A stretch of DNA of 35,162 bases from Acidobacteria bacterium RIFCSPLOWO2_12_FULL_66_21 (GCA_001767455.1 MELC01000064.1:49153-84314); one strand, 5' to 3'; counted from the first letter of the stretch, positions 25,139-33,047 are shown. The notes: generated from the sequence alone by a model not told the origin. Program-made: numbers and translations.

Positions 25139-25593
25139 GTGAGGGACTTCGCAGCGTCATCGCCGCGGCCGCCGTCCTGGCCGCGGGCTTCACGTGGCAG
25201 TCGGTCCGCGCCGCCGCCATCCCGGTCAATGCCGCCGATCGCCTCGTCGCCGAGCTGCGCCTCGCGCAGATGGGGGCGCTGCTGCTCACGCTCGTCGCGG
25301 GGGCCTACATCGGATTCGCCGTGACGCATGAGGCACAGCCCGGCGTGGGGTTCGACATCGCGCTGGCGGTCGGATTCTTCGTGGCGGCGGCGACGACGAT
25401 CGTGCGCGAGCCGCGGCAGGCGCTCACGGTGCTGGCGCTGGCGTTCGCGGCGCACGCGATCGCGGATGTCGCGCACCGGCCCGGCTGGGTTCTGGCTGAA
25501 GACATCGCCCCGCGCTGGTACGCCATCGGCTGCGCGGTGTACGATGTCTACATCGGCGCGCTCTGTTACCTGCCCATCCTGAGGCGAACATGA
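25135..25593 (+). CDS. Small integral membrane protein of unknown function
   Basis: A 152-residue protein with about four hydrophobic helices (around residues 5-25, 40-62, 70-92 and 100-116) and a C-terminal hydrophobic stretch near 130-148. I do not recognise it. The start is set by the ATGA overlap with the HD-GYP stop, and its own stop overlaps the phosphatase start in the same way. That places it firmly inside this operon and suggests a membrane component related to either the HEAT/HD-GYP system or the phosphatase. Confidence 0.8.
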   Translation: MSEGLRSVIAAAAVLAAGFTWQSVRAAAIPVNAADRLVAELRLAQMGALLLTLVAGAYIGFAVTHEAQPGVGFDIALAVGFFVAAATTIVREPRQALTVLALAFAAHAIADVAHRPGWVLAEDIAPRWYAIGCAVYDVYIGALCYLPILRRT

Positions 25594-27248
25594 TCCGACG
25601 ATTCCGGCCGGTTGTCCTTTTCCTGCTCACGGCCGTGGCGGTCTCCCTCCCGGCGTCGCCGCGTGCCGGCCCGTCCGCCCAGACGAGCGCCCCGCGGGCG
25701 CCAAAGCTCGTGGTCATGGTCGTCGTCGACCAGATGCGCGCCGATTACCTCGAGACGTACTCGAGCGCGCTCAGCCACGGCCTGCGGACGCTGATGAAAG
25801 AGGGGGCGTGGTTCCAGCGCGCCGCGTATCCCTACCTGAACACGATCACCTGCGCCGGCCACTCGACCATCGGAACCGGGGCCTTGCCGTACCGTCATGG
25901 CATGGTGCTGAACGCGTGGTTCGACCGCGCGGCGAACAGGTCGCGCGAGTGCACGGGGGATCCGGCGACGACCAAAGTGAGCTACGGCGGGCTGACCGGG
26001 ACCAGCGACAGCCCGGCGGCGCTGCTCGTGCCGACGCTGGCGGAACAGATTCGAGACCACGCGGGCGCGCGCGCCATCGCCATTTCCCTCAAAGCGCGGT
26101 CGGCCATCGGCCTGGCCGGCCACAAGGCGGACGCCGTGGTCTGGTTCGACGATCGCGGCGCCTGGACCACCTCTTCTGCGTTCGCCAAGAGCCCGCCGGC
26201 GGTGTTCCAGCGCTTCATCGACGAGCACCCGCTGGCGGCCGAGGTCGGCAAGACCTGGGAGCGCACGCTCGATCCATCCGCCTACAAGCTGACCGACGAC
26301 GGCGTGGGCGAACGGCCGCCGTCAGGATGGACGAGGACGTTCCCGCATCCGCTCGGCACGCCCGGCGGCAAGGTCGACTCCGCGTTCCTGGGACAGTGGC
26401 AACGATCGCCGTTCGCCGACGAATACCTCGAGCGAATGGCCGAGGCCGCGATCGACGGCGAGAAGCTGGGCTCGGGGAGCGCGACCGACTACCTGGGTGT
26501 CAGCTTGTCGTCGCTCGACTACGTCGGCCATGCGTTCGGTCCCTACAGCCACGAAGTGCAGGACATGCTGGTGCGGCTGGACCGCACGACCGCGCGACTG
26601 CTGGCGCACCTCGACGCGCGGGTGGGCCGCGGCAACTACGTGCTCGCGCTCACCTCGGACCACGGCGTCGCTCCTATTCCCGAGCAGATCCCGGGGGCCG
26701 GGCGGCAATTGAGCCGCGAGGTCGGCGCCGCGATCGACGGCGCGCTGGGGCCGATCTTCGGACCGGGCAAGTACATGGCGTTCAGCGCGTACACGGACAT
26801 CTATCTGGCGCCTGGCGTGCTCGACCGGCTGAAGGCGGATGCGAAGGCGTCCGCGGCGGTTCTTGCGGCGGTAGGCGCCTTGCCGGGCATCGCGCACGCG
26901 TTCAGAAGCGACGAGATCAGCGACCCCGAGGTCCGCACCGATCCGGATCCGGTCAGGCGCGCCGCCGCGCTCGGTTATCATCCGGCGCGCAGCGGCGATC
27001 TGATCATCGTGCCGCGCGAACACTGGATCCTGTCGTCGAGCGCCACCACGCACGGCACGCTGTATCCCTACGATCAGCGCGTGCCGGTCATCTTCTTCGG
27101 GGCGGGCGTCAAGCCGGGCGAGTACACGGGCGATGTGACGCCGGCCGATGTCGCGCCGACCCTTGCCGCGCTCGCGCACGTCGCGTTCAAGAAACTCGAC
27201 GGCCAGGTGCTGACCGCGGCCGTGGCGCCGCGCGCGGGCTCAAAGTAA
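25590..27248 (+). CDS. PafA-like alkaline phosphatase (alkaline phosphatase superfamily)
   Basis: A 552-residue protein with a signal peptide (about 1-25). Active-site residues match the phosphate-irrepressible PafA type. These are the metal ligand D47 (VVVDQMR), the Thr nucleophile T87 (NTITCAGHS), N108 21 residues later as in PafA, and the Lys/Arg pair K168xR170 (SLKAR). The further metal ligands lie in SLDYVGHAFGP, TSDHGV and TTHGTLYPYD. It should hydrolyse phosphomonoesters in the periplasm without repression by phosphate. The start overlaps the previous stop as ATGA, so it is the last tightly coupled gene of the chain that begins at 17947. Confidence 0.9.
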   Translation: MIRRFRPVVLFLLTAVAVSLPASPRAGPSAQTSAPRAPKLVVMVVVDQMRADYLETYSSALSHGLRTLMKEGAWFQRAAYPYLNTITCAGHSTIGTGALPYRHGMVLNAWFDRAANRSRECTGDPATTKVSYGGLTGTSDSPAALLVPTLAEQIRDHAGARAIAISLKARSAIGLAGHKADAVVWFDDRGAWTTSSAFAKSPPAVFQRFIDEHPLAAEVGKTWERTLDPSAYKLTDDGVGERPPSGWTRTFPHPLGTPGGKVDSAFLGQWQRSPFADEYLERMAEAAIDGEKLGSGSATDYLGVSLSSLDYVGHAFGPYSHEVQDMLVRLDRTTARLLAHLDARVGRGNYVLALTSDHGVAPIPEQIPGAGRQLSREVGAAIDGALGPIFGPGKYMAFSAYTDIYLAPGVLDRLKADAKASAAVLAAVGALPGIAHAFRSDEISDPEVRTDPDPVRRAAALGYHPARSGDLIIVPREHWILSSSATTHGTLYPYDQRVPVIFFGAGVKPGEYTGDVTPADVAPTLAALAHVAFKKLDGQVLTAAVAPRAGSK

Positions 27249-27264
27249 GATGGCGCATCCCTCT

Positions 27265-27270
27265 GGAGGA
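27265..27270 (+). promoter_or_regulatory. Ribosome binding site deciding the metalloprotease start
   Basis: GGAGGA ends three bases before the ATG at 27274. It favours that start over the ATG at 27250, which follows the phosphatase stop by one base and has no such site. Confidence 0.6.
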
Positions 27271-27273
27271 CAC

Positions 27274-28914
27274 ATGTGGACAGTCTCCCGGCGCAGTCGC
27301 CGTCTGCGCGTCCTGCTACCGCTCGTCGCCTCGGTCCTCCTGATGCGGCCGTCGCTGCCGGCGCAATCGCGCCCCGGGCGTGTGGCCATCGCGCCCCAGT
27401 CCACGGCCGAACTGCGCGACTGGGATCAGCGGACCGTCCGGATGACGCGTGACGGCGATCTGCGGCTGCGGCAGACGCGGGAGGACGCGCTCATCCCCGG
27501 GCGCACGCACGAGCGGCTCGACCAGTACTACCGCGGGGTGCGCGTGTTCGGCGCGGACCTGACGCGCCAGCTCGGGAACGGCCAGGCGCCGTCCTCCTTC
27601 GGCTTCATCTACGACGGGATCGCGGTCGATCCGACGCCGGAGCTCGACGCGGACGCGGCCCGGGCCATCGCGGAGAAACAGTCCGGCGTCCTGCTCGGCC
27701 CGCTCGCCGAACCCGAGCTCGTGGTGCTCCCGCTCGACGCGGGCGGGTTCGCGCTGACGTGGCGGGTCCGCGCCGTGACGGGCATCGACATCCGGCAGTA
27801 TTTCATCGACGCGCGCACCGGCTCGGTCGTGCTCGAGTACAGCGACCTGCAGACGCAGACCGCCGTCGGCCGCGCGACGGGCGTGCTCGGCGACCCGAAG
27901 AAGATCGCCGCGTCCTCGGAGAGCGGACGGTTCACCGCCGTCGATCACCTGCGCCCGCCGCTCATCTCGACCTACGACATGCAGGGGAACCCCAGCCGCA
28001 CGAACAGCTATCTGAACGGGTTCGTCCAGCTCGCCCCGAGCGATCTCGCCTCGGACAGCGACAACGCCTGGACGGACGGGGCGATCTCCGACGCGCACGT
28101 CTACGCCGGCTACACCTACGACTATTACTTCACGCGATTCGGCCGGAAGGGGCTGGACAACGGCAACATCCGCATGGTGATGCTCGTCCATCCGGTGCGG
28201 CGCAGCGATTTCACGATTCCGTACTACACCCAGAATTCGATCTACTTCACCAACGCGTTCTATGCCGGCAACGGCGTGATGGCGTTCGGCGAGGGCCTTC
28301 CCCCCAACGTCACGCTTGGCGGGCAGGTCTGGGACTTTCTCGCCGGCGCCATCGACGTGGTGGCGCACGAGCTGACGCACGGCGTGACGGACTACTCGTC
28401 GCGCCTGATCTACCGGAACGAGTCGGGCGCGCTCAACGAGGCGTTCTCCGACATCATGGGCGCGAACGTCGAGTTCTTCTTCCAGCCGTCCGGGTCCGGG
28501 TCGATGAAGGGCGAATACTTGATGGGTGAGGATGTGGTGCGTCCCGACGGCATCCGGTCGCTCGCCGACCCGCTGTCGCAAGGGGATCCCGATCATTACA
28601 GCCGGCGCTTCCTGGGCACCAGCGACGGGGGCGGCGTGCACACGAACTCCCTCATCGCGAGCCACGCGTACTACCTGGCGATCGAGGGCGGCACGAACCG
28701 CACGTCGGGCCTCTCGGTGCAGGGCGTGGGGGCGGCAAACCGCGAGCAGATGGAGAAGGTGTTCTACCGCGCCTTCACGCAGTTCCTCACGGCGAGCGCG
28801 ACGTTCTCGTCGGCGCGCGCGGCCACGATCCAGGCGGCACGCGACCTGTACGGCGCGGGCGGCGCGGTCGAGCGCGCCGTGACCGACGCCTGGACCGCCG
28901 TCGGCGTCTTTTGA
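27274..28914 (+). CDS. Secreted thermolysin-like (M4) metalloprotease
   Basis: A 546-residue protein with a signal peptide (MWTVSRRSRRLRVLLPLVAS onward), a propeptide of roughly 200 residues with the FTP/PepSY-like pattern, and an M4 catalytic domain. The zinc site is HELTH (H365, H369) with the third ligand E389 in NESGALNEAFSD, 20 residues after the second His as in thermolysin. The substrate-stabilising His lies in DGGGVHTNSLIASHAYYL. The enzyme should be secreted and active as a neutral endopeptidase. It lies 25 bases after the phosphatase gene, or one base if the ATG at 27250 is used. Confidence 0.93.
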   Translation: MWTVSRRSRRLRVLLPLVASVLLMRPSLPAQSRPGRVAIAPQSTAELRDWDQRTVRMTRDGDLRLRQTREDALIPGRTHERLDQYYRGVRVFGADLTRQLGNGQAPSSFGFIYDGIAVDPTPELDADAARAIAEKQSGVLLGPLAEPELVVLPLDAGGFALTWRVRAVTGIDIRQYFIDARTGSVVLEYSDLQTQTAVGRATGVLGDPKKIAASSESGRFTAVDHLRPPLISTYDMQGNPSRTNSYLNGFVQLAPSDLASDSDNAWTDGAISDAHVYAGYTYDYYFTRFGRKGLDNGNIRMVMLVHPVRRSDFTIPYYTQNSIYFTNAFYAGNGVMAFGEGLPPNVTLGGQVWDFLAGAIDVVAHELTHGVTDYSSRLIYRNESGALNEAFSDIMGANVEFFFQPSGSGSMKGEYLMGEDVVRPDGIRSLADPLSQGDPDHYSRRFLGTSDGGGVHTNSLIASHAYYLAIEGGTNRTSGLSVQGVGAANREQMEKVFYRAFTQFLTASATFSSARAATIQAARDLYGAGGAVERAVTDAWTAVGVF

Positions 28915-28925
28915 ACGGAGTCGTG

Positions 28926-29687
28926 ATGCGCACCGTGACCGCCTGCGTTCTGTTCGTGCTGTCGCTCGCCGTGCCCTGCGCGGCGCAATCCGCAGCCCCT
29001 TCGACACGCTCAGGGCAGGCGCACCGCGGCTACGTGACCGTCAACGCGGGCTCGCAGCCGACCTCGCGCAGCTTCTCCGATCACTTCACGTTCGAACAGA
29101 ACGTGGAAACGGCCACGGTGGACCTGCGCTACCCGGTGAAAGCCGCCATCCTGTTCGACGGCGGCGGCGGCATCCGGCTGTGGCGGCAATTCGGCGTCGG
29201 TCTGTCCGTTTCACGCACGGCGCACGACAACGCCGCCTCGATCGAGGCGAAGAGCCCGCATCCCTTCTTCTTCAACCAGCCGCGCGCCGTGACCGGGACC
29301 GCCGCTGCCCTCACGCGGACCGAAACGGCCGCGCACCTGCAGATCCTCTACATGCGCCCCCAGACCGGCCACCTCCGATTGACACTCGGGGCCGGGCCCT
29401 CGCTGATCAACCTGGAACAGAAGCTCGTGACCGCGCTGCACATCACCGACGAGTACCCGTACGACACCGCGTCGCTCGGGTCGGCGGACACCGGGCGCAA
29501 GCGGAAGTCGGCGATCGGCTTCAACGCGGGCGCCGACGTGACGTGGATGTTCACGCGCCACATCGGCGCCGGCGTCCTCGTGCGTTTCACACAGGCGCAC
29601 GTGAAGCTCACGACGTCGGACAGCCGGACGATCGGCATTGACGCCGGCGGCGCGCAGGCAGGCGCCGGGTTGCGATTCTTCTTCTGA
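28926..29687 (+). CDS. Outer-membrane beta-barrel protein
   Basis: A 253-residue protein with a signal peptide (MRTVTACVLFVLSLAVPCAAQ). It has alternating hydrophobic/polar strands and a C-terminal run ending in GLRFFF, the aromatic end typical of barrels inserted by the BAM machinery. I cannot name its function. The ATG at 28926 has GGAG five bases upstream (28917-28920); a TTG at 28911 overlapping the previous stop is less likely. Just after the signal peptide the sequence PSTRSGQA is encoded by a short repeat-like insertion. Confidence 0.8.
   Translation: MRTVTACVLFVLSLAVPCAAQSAAPSTRSGQAHRGYVTVNAGSQPTSRSFSDHFTFEQNVETATVDLRYPVKAAILFDGGGGIRLWRQFGVGLSVSRTAHDNAASIEAKSPHPFFFNQPRAVTGTAAALTRTETAAHLQILYMRPQTGHLRLTLGAGPSLINLEQKLVTALHITDEYPYDTASLGSADTGRKRKSAIGFNAGADVTWMFTRHIGAGVLVRFTQAHVKLTTSDSRTIGIDAGGAQAGAGLRFFF
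28997..29014. repeat. Short REP-like sequence inside the barrel gene
   Basis: CCCTTCGACACGCTCAGG with the following GGC resembles a short oligonucleotide (cctTCGAC-A-GCTCagg type) that I remember recurring in many bacterial genomes, often between or inside genes. Here it is in frame at the junction of signal peptide and mature protein, where an insertion would be tolerated. Confidence 0.45.
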
Positions 29688-29690
29688 ACG

Positions 29691-30017
29691 ATGCGTCCCG
29701 CCGGACCCGAGTTCGCCTTCCGCGTCCTGACGGCCGTGTGCCGGATTCCCCCCGGCAAAGTGGCCACGTACGGCGACGTCGCGGCGGCGGCGGGCCGCCC
29801 GCGTGCGTGGCGCGCCGTCGGCAACATCATGCGCGACTGCCGGACGCCCGGCATTCCCTGCCACCGCGTTGTCGCCGCGTCGGGACAGCTCGGCGGGTAT
29901 GGTGGTAATGTCGGAATGAAGCGGGCGCTGCTCCACGCCGAAGGGGTGCTCATCTCGGGCACCCGCATCCGCGATTTCACGGCGCGCCGCTGGCGGAGGC
30001 CGCGGAGGAGACGGTGA
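29691..30017 (+). CDS. MGMT-type DNA alkyltransferase, DNA-binding domain only
   Basis: A 108-residue protein equal to the C-terminal domain of O6-alkylguanine-DNA alkyltransferases. It shows the winged-helix part (PPGKVATYGDVAAAAG, RAVGNIMRDC), the acceptor-site IPCHRVV and the GGYGG loop. The acceptor Cys is kept, so alkyl transfer is possible; alkyltransferase-like (ATL) proteins of this size normally have Trp there. It lacks the usual N-terminal domain. The last ten residues are almost all Arg (RRWRRPRRRR) and are coded where the downstream repeat element begins. It starts three bases after the barrel gene. Confidence 0.88.
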   Translation: MRPAGPEFAFRVLTAVCRIPPGKVATYGDVAAAAGRPRAWRAVGNIMRDCRTPGIPCHRVVAASGQLGGYGGNVGMKRALLHAEGVLISGTRIRDFTARRWRRPRRRR

Positions 30018-30018
30018 T

Positions 30019-30291
30019 CACGGAGACGATCACACGGAGGCACGGAGATCACGGAGACGCACGGAGACGCATGGCCGGTCTGGCCGCGCTTCGCGCGGTG
30101 AGGTGGCCTGAGATCCGCAAACGCAAACACGCGTCGAGTGCAGGCGTGCTTGCGTTTGTGGATCTCAGACCACCTCCAGACGCCGGCCGGAGGCACCCGA
30201 CGGCCGGCGCCAGACCGGCCACTGTGACCGCCGTCCGTCGGTGCTCTGCTTTTCGTGATCCGCGCGTCGCCGTGCCCTCCGTGGCTCCGTG
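30019..30291. repeat. Cross-shaped intergenic repeat element, copy 2
   Basis: Left arm: CACGGAG units at 30019, 30033, 30041, 30050 and 30060. Right arm: inverted CTCCGTG at 30277 and 30285 plus weaker ones. Inside, 30073-30083 pairs perfectly with 30210-30220. Then come a 15-nt side hairpin (30084-30098, CCGCGC/GCGCGG) and a 29-nt side hairpin (30181-30209, CGCCGGCC/GGCCGGCG). The inner stem is 33 bp (30100-30132 with 30144-30176, 30 of 33). The core words CCGCAAACGCAAACA and TGCTTGCGTTTG are shared with copy 1; most other stem sequence is not. The element fills most of the 389-base gap between the alkyltransferase and sigma-factor genes. In the remaining 30292-30406 I see no feature. Confidence 0.9.
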
Positions 30292-30406
30292 TAAAGGACC
30301 TTCGCCGCCGCTCCGAAGGACGACTGGAGCGCAGCCCTTCAAGGCTGCCGGCGCGCGAAAAAAGTAAACCAAATCCCCCCGTCCTCCGTTAACTCTGTCG
30401 TGAACG

Positions 30407-31051
30407 ATGGCCGCATCCTGGAATGCCGCAGGGCAACGCGAGCGCCGCATGATCCCGTCTAAGGTGACAGCGCACCCGGCCGCCGCGACGGGCGGGCCCG
30501 CCGGCCGCGCCGCCGACATGGCGCTCGTCGAGCGGTGCCGGAACGGGGACCTCGCCGCGTTCGAGGAACTGTACCGGGCGCACGCGGGCAAGCTGTTCAG
30601 CGTCGCCTGCCGGATGCTGGGCAACCCGAGCGACGCGGAAGACCTGCTCCAGGAAGTGTTCCTGTCGGCGCACCGCAAGCTGGAGACCTTCCGCGGCGAG
30701 TCCGCGCTCGGCACGTGGCTGTATCGCCTCGCGATGAACCAGTGCCTGGACTTCCTGCGCAGCCGCACGGCGCGGACTAACCAGGTCACCGGCACGCTCG
30801 ACGACGAGCCCGGGCTGTCGGACACGGCGTCGCGCGGGCTGGCGGAGCGGACGGTGGCGCGGATGGATCTGGAGCGCGCGCTGGTGCAACTGCCCGAGGG
30901 CTGCCGTGCGGCGTTCGTGCTGCACGACGTCGAAGGGTTCGAGCACCGGGAGGTCGCCGAGGCGCTGGGGATCGCCGAGGGCACGTCGAAGTCGCAGGTG
31001 CACAAGGCGCGGCTGCGGCTACGCGCCATACTGTCGGCGGCGAAATCGTGA
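30407..31051 (+). CDS. ECF-type RNA polymerase sigma factor
   Basis: A 214-residue sigma-70 family factor of the ECF group. Region 2 (about 38-105) includes LFSVACRMLGNPSDAEDLLQ and FRGESALGTWLYRLAMN; region 4 (about 150-205) includes LPEGCRAAFVLHDVEGFEHREVA and the recognition helix SKSQVHKARLRLR. It redirects RNA polymerase to a small regulon in response to an envelope or stress signal. The N-terminus before residue 38 is not conserved, so the start may be 30407 or the ATG at 30449; neither has a clear ribosome binding site. The anti-sigma factor follows after a 141-base repeat-filled gap. Confidence 0.93.
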   Translation: MAASWNAAGQRERRMIPSKVTAHPAAATGGPAGRAADMALVERCRNGDLAAFEELYRAHAGKLFSVACRMLGNPSDAEDLLQEVFLSAHRKLETFRGESALGTWLYRLAMNQCLDFLRSRTARTNQVTGTLDDEPGLSDTASRGLAERTVARMDLERALVQLPEGCRAAFVLHDVEGFEHREVAEALGIAEGTSKSQVHKARLRLRAILSAAKS

Positions 31052-31181
31052 ATTGGCGAATTGGTGAATTCGTGAATTCGTGAATTGTGATTTGAGCGGC
31101 AACGAGCCGCAGCGTCCAGCCGGACGGTCAGGCGCAGTGCCGCCAATTCACCAATTCACCAATTCACCGATTCACCGATTT
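31050..31181. repeat. Inverted pair of five-unit octamer arrays with central hairpins
   Basis: Left arm: GAATT at 31050, 31058, 31066, 31074 and 31082, an exact 8-bp period (unit GAATTSGT). Right arm: AATTC or GATTC at 31145, 31153, 31161, 31169 and 31177, the inverse at the same period. The 58-base centre holds GCGGC-AACGA-GCCGC (31096-31110) and GTCC-AGCC-GGAC (31114-31125). The sigma-factor stop codon (31049-31051) lies in the left arm. The element fills the gap between the sigma and anti-sigma genes and would be transcribed with them. Confidence 0.93.
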
Positions 31182-31192
31182 CAGAGATTCAG

Positions 31193-31954
31193 ATGATGGT
31201 GGAGTGCACGAGATACAGAACGTCGATTCAGGAGCTGGTGGACGGCACGCTGGGACCGATCCGCCGCGCCGAGCTCGATCTGCACCTCGATCAGTGCGAC
31301 GGCTGCCGCGCGCTCGCGTCGGACCTGCAGGCGATCCACGACGCCGCGGCGTCGCTCGAGCCGCTCGAGCCGCCGGGCGCCGTGTGGATGCAGATCGCCG
31401 GACGGCTGCGCCAGGAAGGACGCGTCTCGGCGCCGTCGATCGTGCGCGCCACGCCGCGGCACCGCGCCGTGCTCCTCGCGCTGGCGGCGGCGCTCGTCCT
31501 GGCGATCGGCGCATCGATCCTGCTCCTGCTGCCCGAGTTCCGCGCGACACGCGAGCAGGCGGGGCAGGCGACGACCGGCGAGGGCAACGCCACGGACGAC
31601 GTCACCGTCCAAAGCGTGGAAGCGGAATTCCGGCTGGCCGAGCAGCATTACCAGAACGCGATCAACAAGCTCGAACAGGCCGCGAAGCTGGATCAGGCGG
31701 CGGCCGGCGGCGGCATCGACCCGCAGACCGCGGCGGTGCTGCAGAAGAACCTGCAGGTGATTGACCAGGCGATTGCCGAGAGCCGCGCGGCGCTGCGATC
31801 GGAGCCGCAGAGCGCCCCCGCCCGCGACAGCCTGTTCGACGCGCTGAAACGGAAGGTCACGCTGCTGCAGGACACGATCGCGTTGATGAACGAGATGCGC
31901 AAGGGCAACCCGGCCGGCGGCGCGCAGCTCGTCGAGGGATTGAACAAGTCGTAG
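31193..31954 (+). CDS. Membrane-spanning zinc-finger anti-sigma factor
   Basis: A 253-residue protein. The N-terminus carries the anti-sigma zinc motif: C5, then H31xxxC35xxC38 (HLDQCDGC). A single membrane helix lies at about 92-113, followed by a periplasmic part with long helical, Gln/Ala-rich stretches likely to form a coiled coil. Such proteins hold the cognate ECF sigma factor at the membrane until a signal releases it. The gene order sigma then anti-sigma supports that pairing. The start MM at 31193 has no clear ribosome binding site and directly follows the octamer array. Confidence 0.9.
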   Translation: MMVECTRYRTSIQELVDGTLGPIRRAELDLHLDQCDGCRALASDLQAIHDAAASLEPLEPPGAVWMQIAGRLRQEGRVSAPSIVRATPRHRAVLLALAAALVLAIGASILLLLPEFRATREQAGQATTGEGNATDDVTVQSVEAEFRLAEQHYQNAINKLEQAAKLDQAAAGGGIDPQTAAVLQKNLQVIDQAIAESRAALRSEPQSAPARDSLFDALKRKVTLLQDTIALMNEMRKGNPAGGAQLVEGLNKS

Positions 31955-31988
31955 CGCGGCCCCTTGGGGCGCGTCGAAAGAAGACACC

Positions 31989-33047
31989 ATGTCGAAGAGA
32001 GCCACCACCCTGCTGACGATGGCCGCGGTCGCCGCGCTTGCGGCACCCTCATCGGCGCAGTCCATCTCCGAGCAGATCCGCGCCGTCAAACGCGCGGTGG
32101 AACACGCGGCCACGGTCCGGTACCAGCCGGGCGGCGAGACACAGACGGACCGCTCGACCCGCACCGTGAAGATCAGCGCGAACGGCGACATCGACATCTC
32201 GAATATCGCGGGGGACATCACCATCACGCGCGGCGGCGGCAGCAACGCGACGATCGAGATCGTGAAGACCGCCCGCGCCCGCACCGCCGCCGAAGCGAAA
32301 GAGATGCTCGGCCAGGTGCAGGTGGTCGTCGAGGAGCGCCCGGGCCGCGTGGAGATCCAGACGCGCTATCCGCAGCAGCGCAACGCCTGGATGGGATGGG
32401 GAAACCGCCGCGGCACCAACGTCTCGGTGGCCTTCACGATCACGGCGCCGGCGGGCGTCCGGATCGCGGCAAAGTCGGTGGCCGGCAGCGTCAAGGTGTC
32501 CGGGATCAAGGGAGAGCTCACGCTCGAGGCCGTGAGCGGCAGCGTTCGTGTCTCCGACGCCGGACGCATCTCGAGCGCCAAGTCGCTGGCCGGCGGCGTC
32601 GAGATTCTGGACAGCCGGCTCGACGGTGTGCTCGAGGTCTCGAGCGTCGCCGGCCCGGTCGTCCTGCGCCACGTGCGCGTGCGTCGTATCGAGGCAGGGT
32701 CCGTCAGCGGCGGCCTCACGCTCGAAGACGTCGAGTGCGATCGCGCCGAGCTGACTTCCTTCAGCGGCACCGTCGAGTTCACGGGCCCGCTGGCACGCGG
32801 CGGCCGCTACGAAATGAAATCGCACACCGGCGACGTACGGATCACGGTCACGGGGGGCGCCGGTTTCGAGTTCGACGCCACGACCTTCAGCGGGTCGCTC
32901 CGCAGCGACCTTCCCCTGACCAACCGGGCCGCCGAGCGGCCGGAACGCCGGATGACCCGCCGCAGCCTGCAGGGCACGTCCGGAGACGGCGGCGCCGTCC
33001 TCGAACTGAGCACCTTCTCCGGCAACGTCGTCATCTCGAAAAGGTAG
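31989..33047 (+). CDS. Exported DUF4097 (putative adhesin-like beta-repeat) protein
   Basis: A 352-residue protein with a signal peptide (about 1-24, ending SSAQS). The body is a series of short beta repeats of the form 'I...SVAGSVKVSGIKGELTLEAVSGSVRVS', the pattern of the DUF4097 family, which probably folds as a beta-solenoid. The biochemical role of the family is not known; it is often found beside ECF sigma/anti-sigma genes, as here, and may sense or respond to envelope stress. An AAGAAG site precedes the ATG. The stop codon forms part of a hairpin at 33040-33080. Confidence 0.85.
   Translation: MSKRATTLLTMAAVAALAAPSSAQSISEQIRAVKRAVEHAATVRYQPGGETQTDRSTRTVKISANGDIDISNIAGDITITRGGGSNATIEIVKTARARTAAEAKEMLGQVQVVVEERPGRVEIQTRYPQQRNAWMGWGNRRGTNVSVAFTITAPAGVRIAAKSVAGSVKVSGIKGELTLEAVSGSVRVSDAGRISSAKSLAGGVEILDSRLDGVLEVSSVAGPVVLRHVRVRRIEAGSVSGGLTLEDVECDRAELTSFSGTVEFTGPLARGGRYEMKSHTGDVRITVTGGAGFEFDATTFSGSLRSDLPLTNRAAERPERRMTRRSLQGTSGDGGAVLELSTFSGNVVISKR

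Noticed and set aside
30049-31146. 365-codon minus-strand frame through the repeat element and the sigma-factor gene
   Set aside because: It translates repeat DNA and the complement of a conserved ECF sigma factor; no coding signal of its own.
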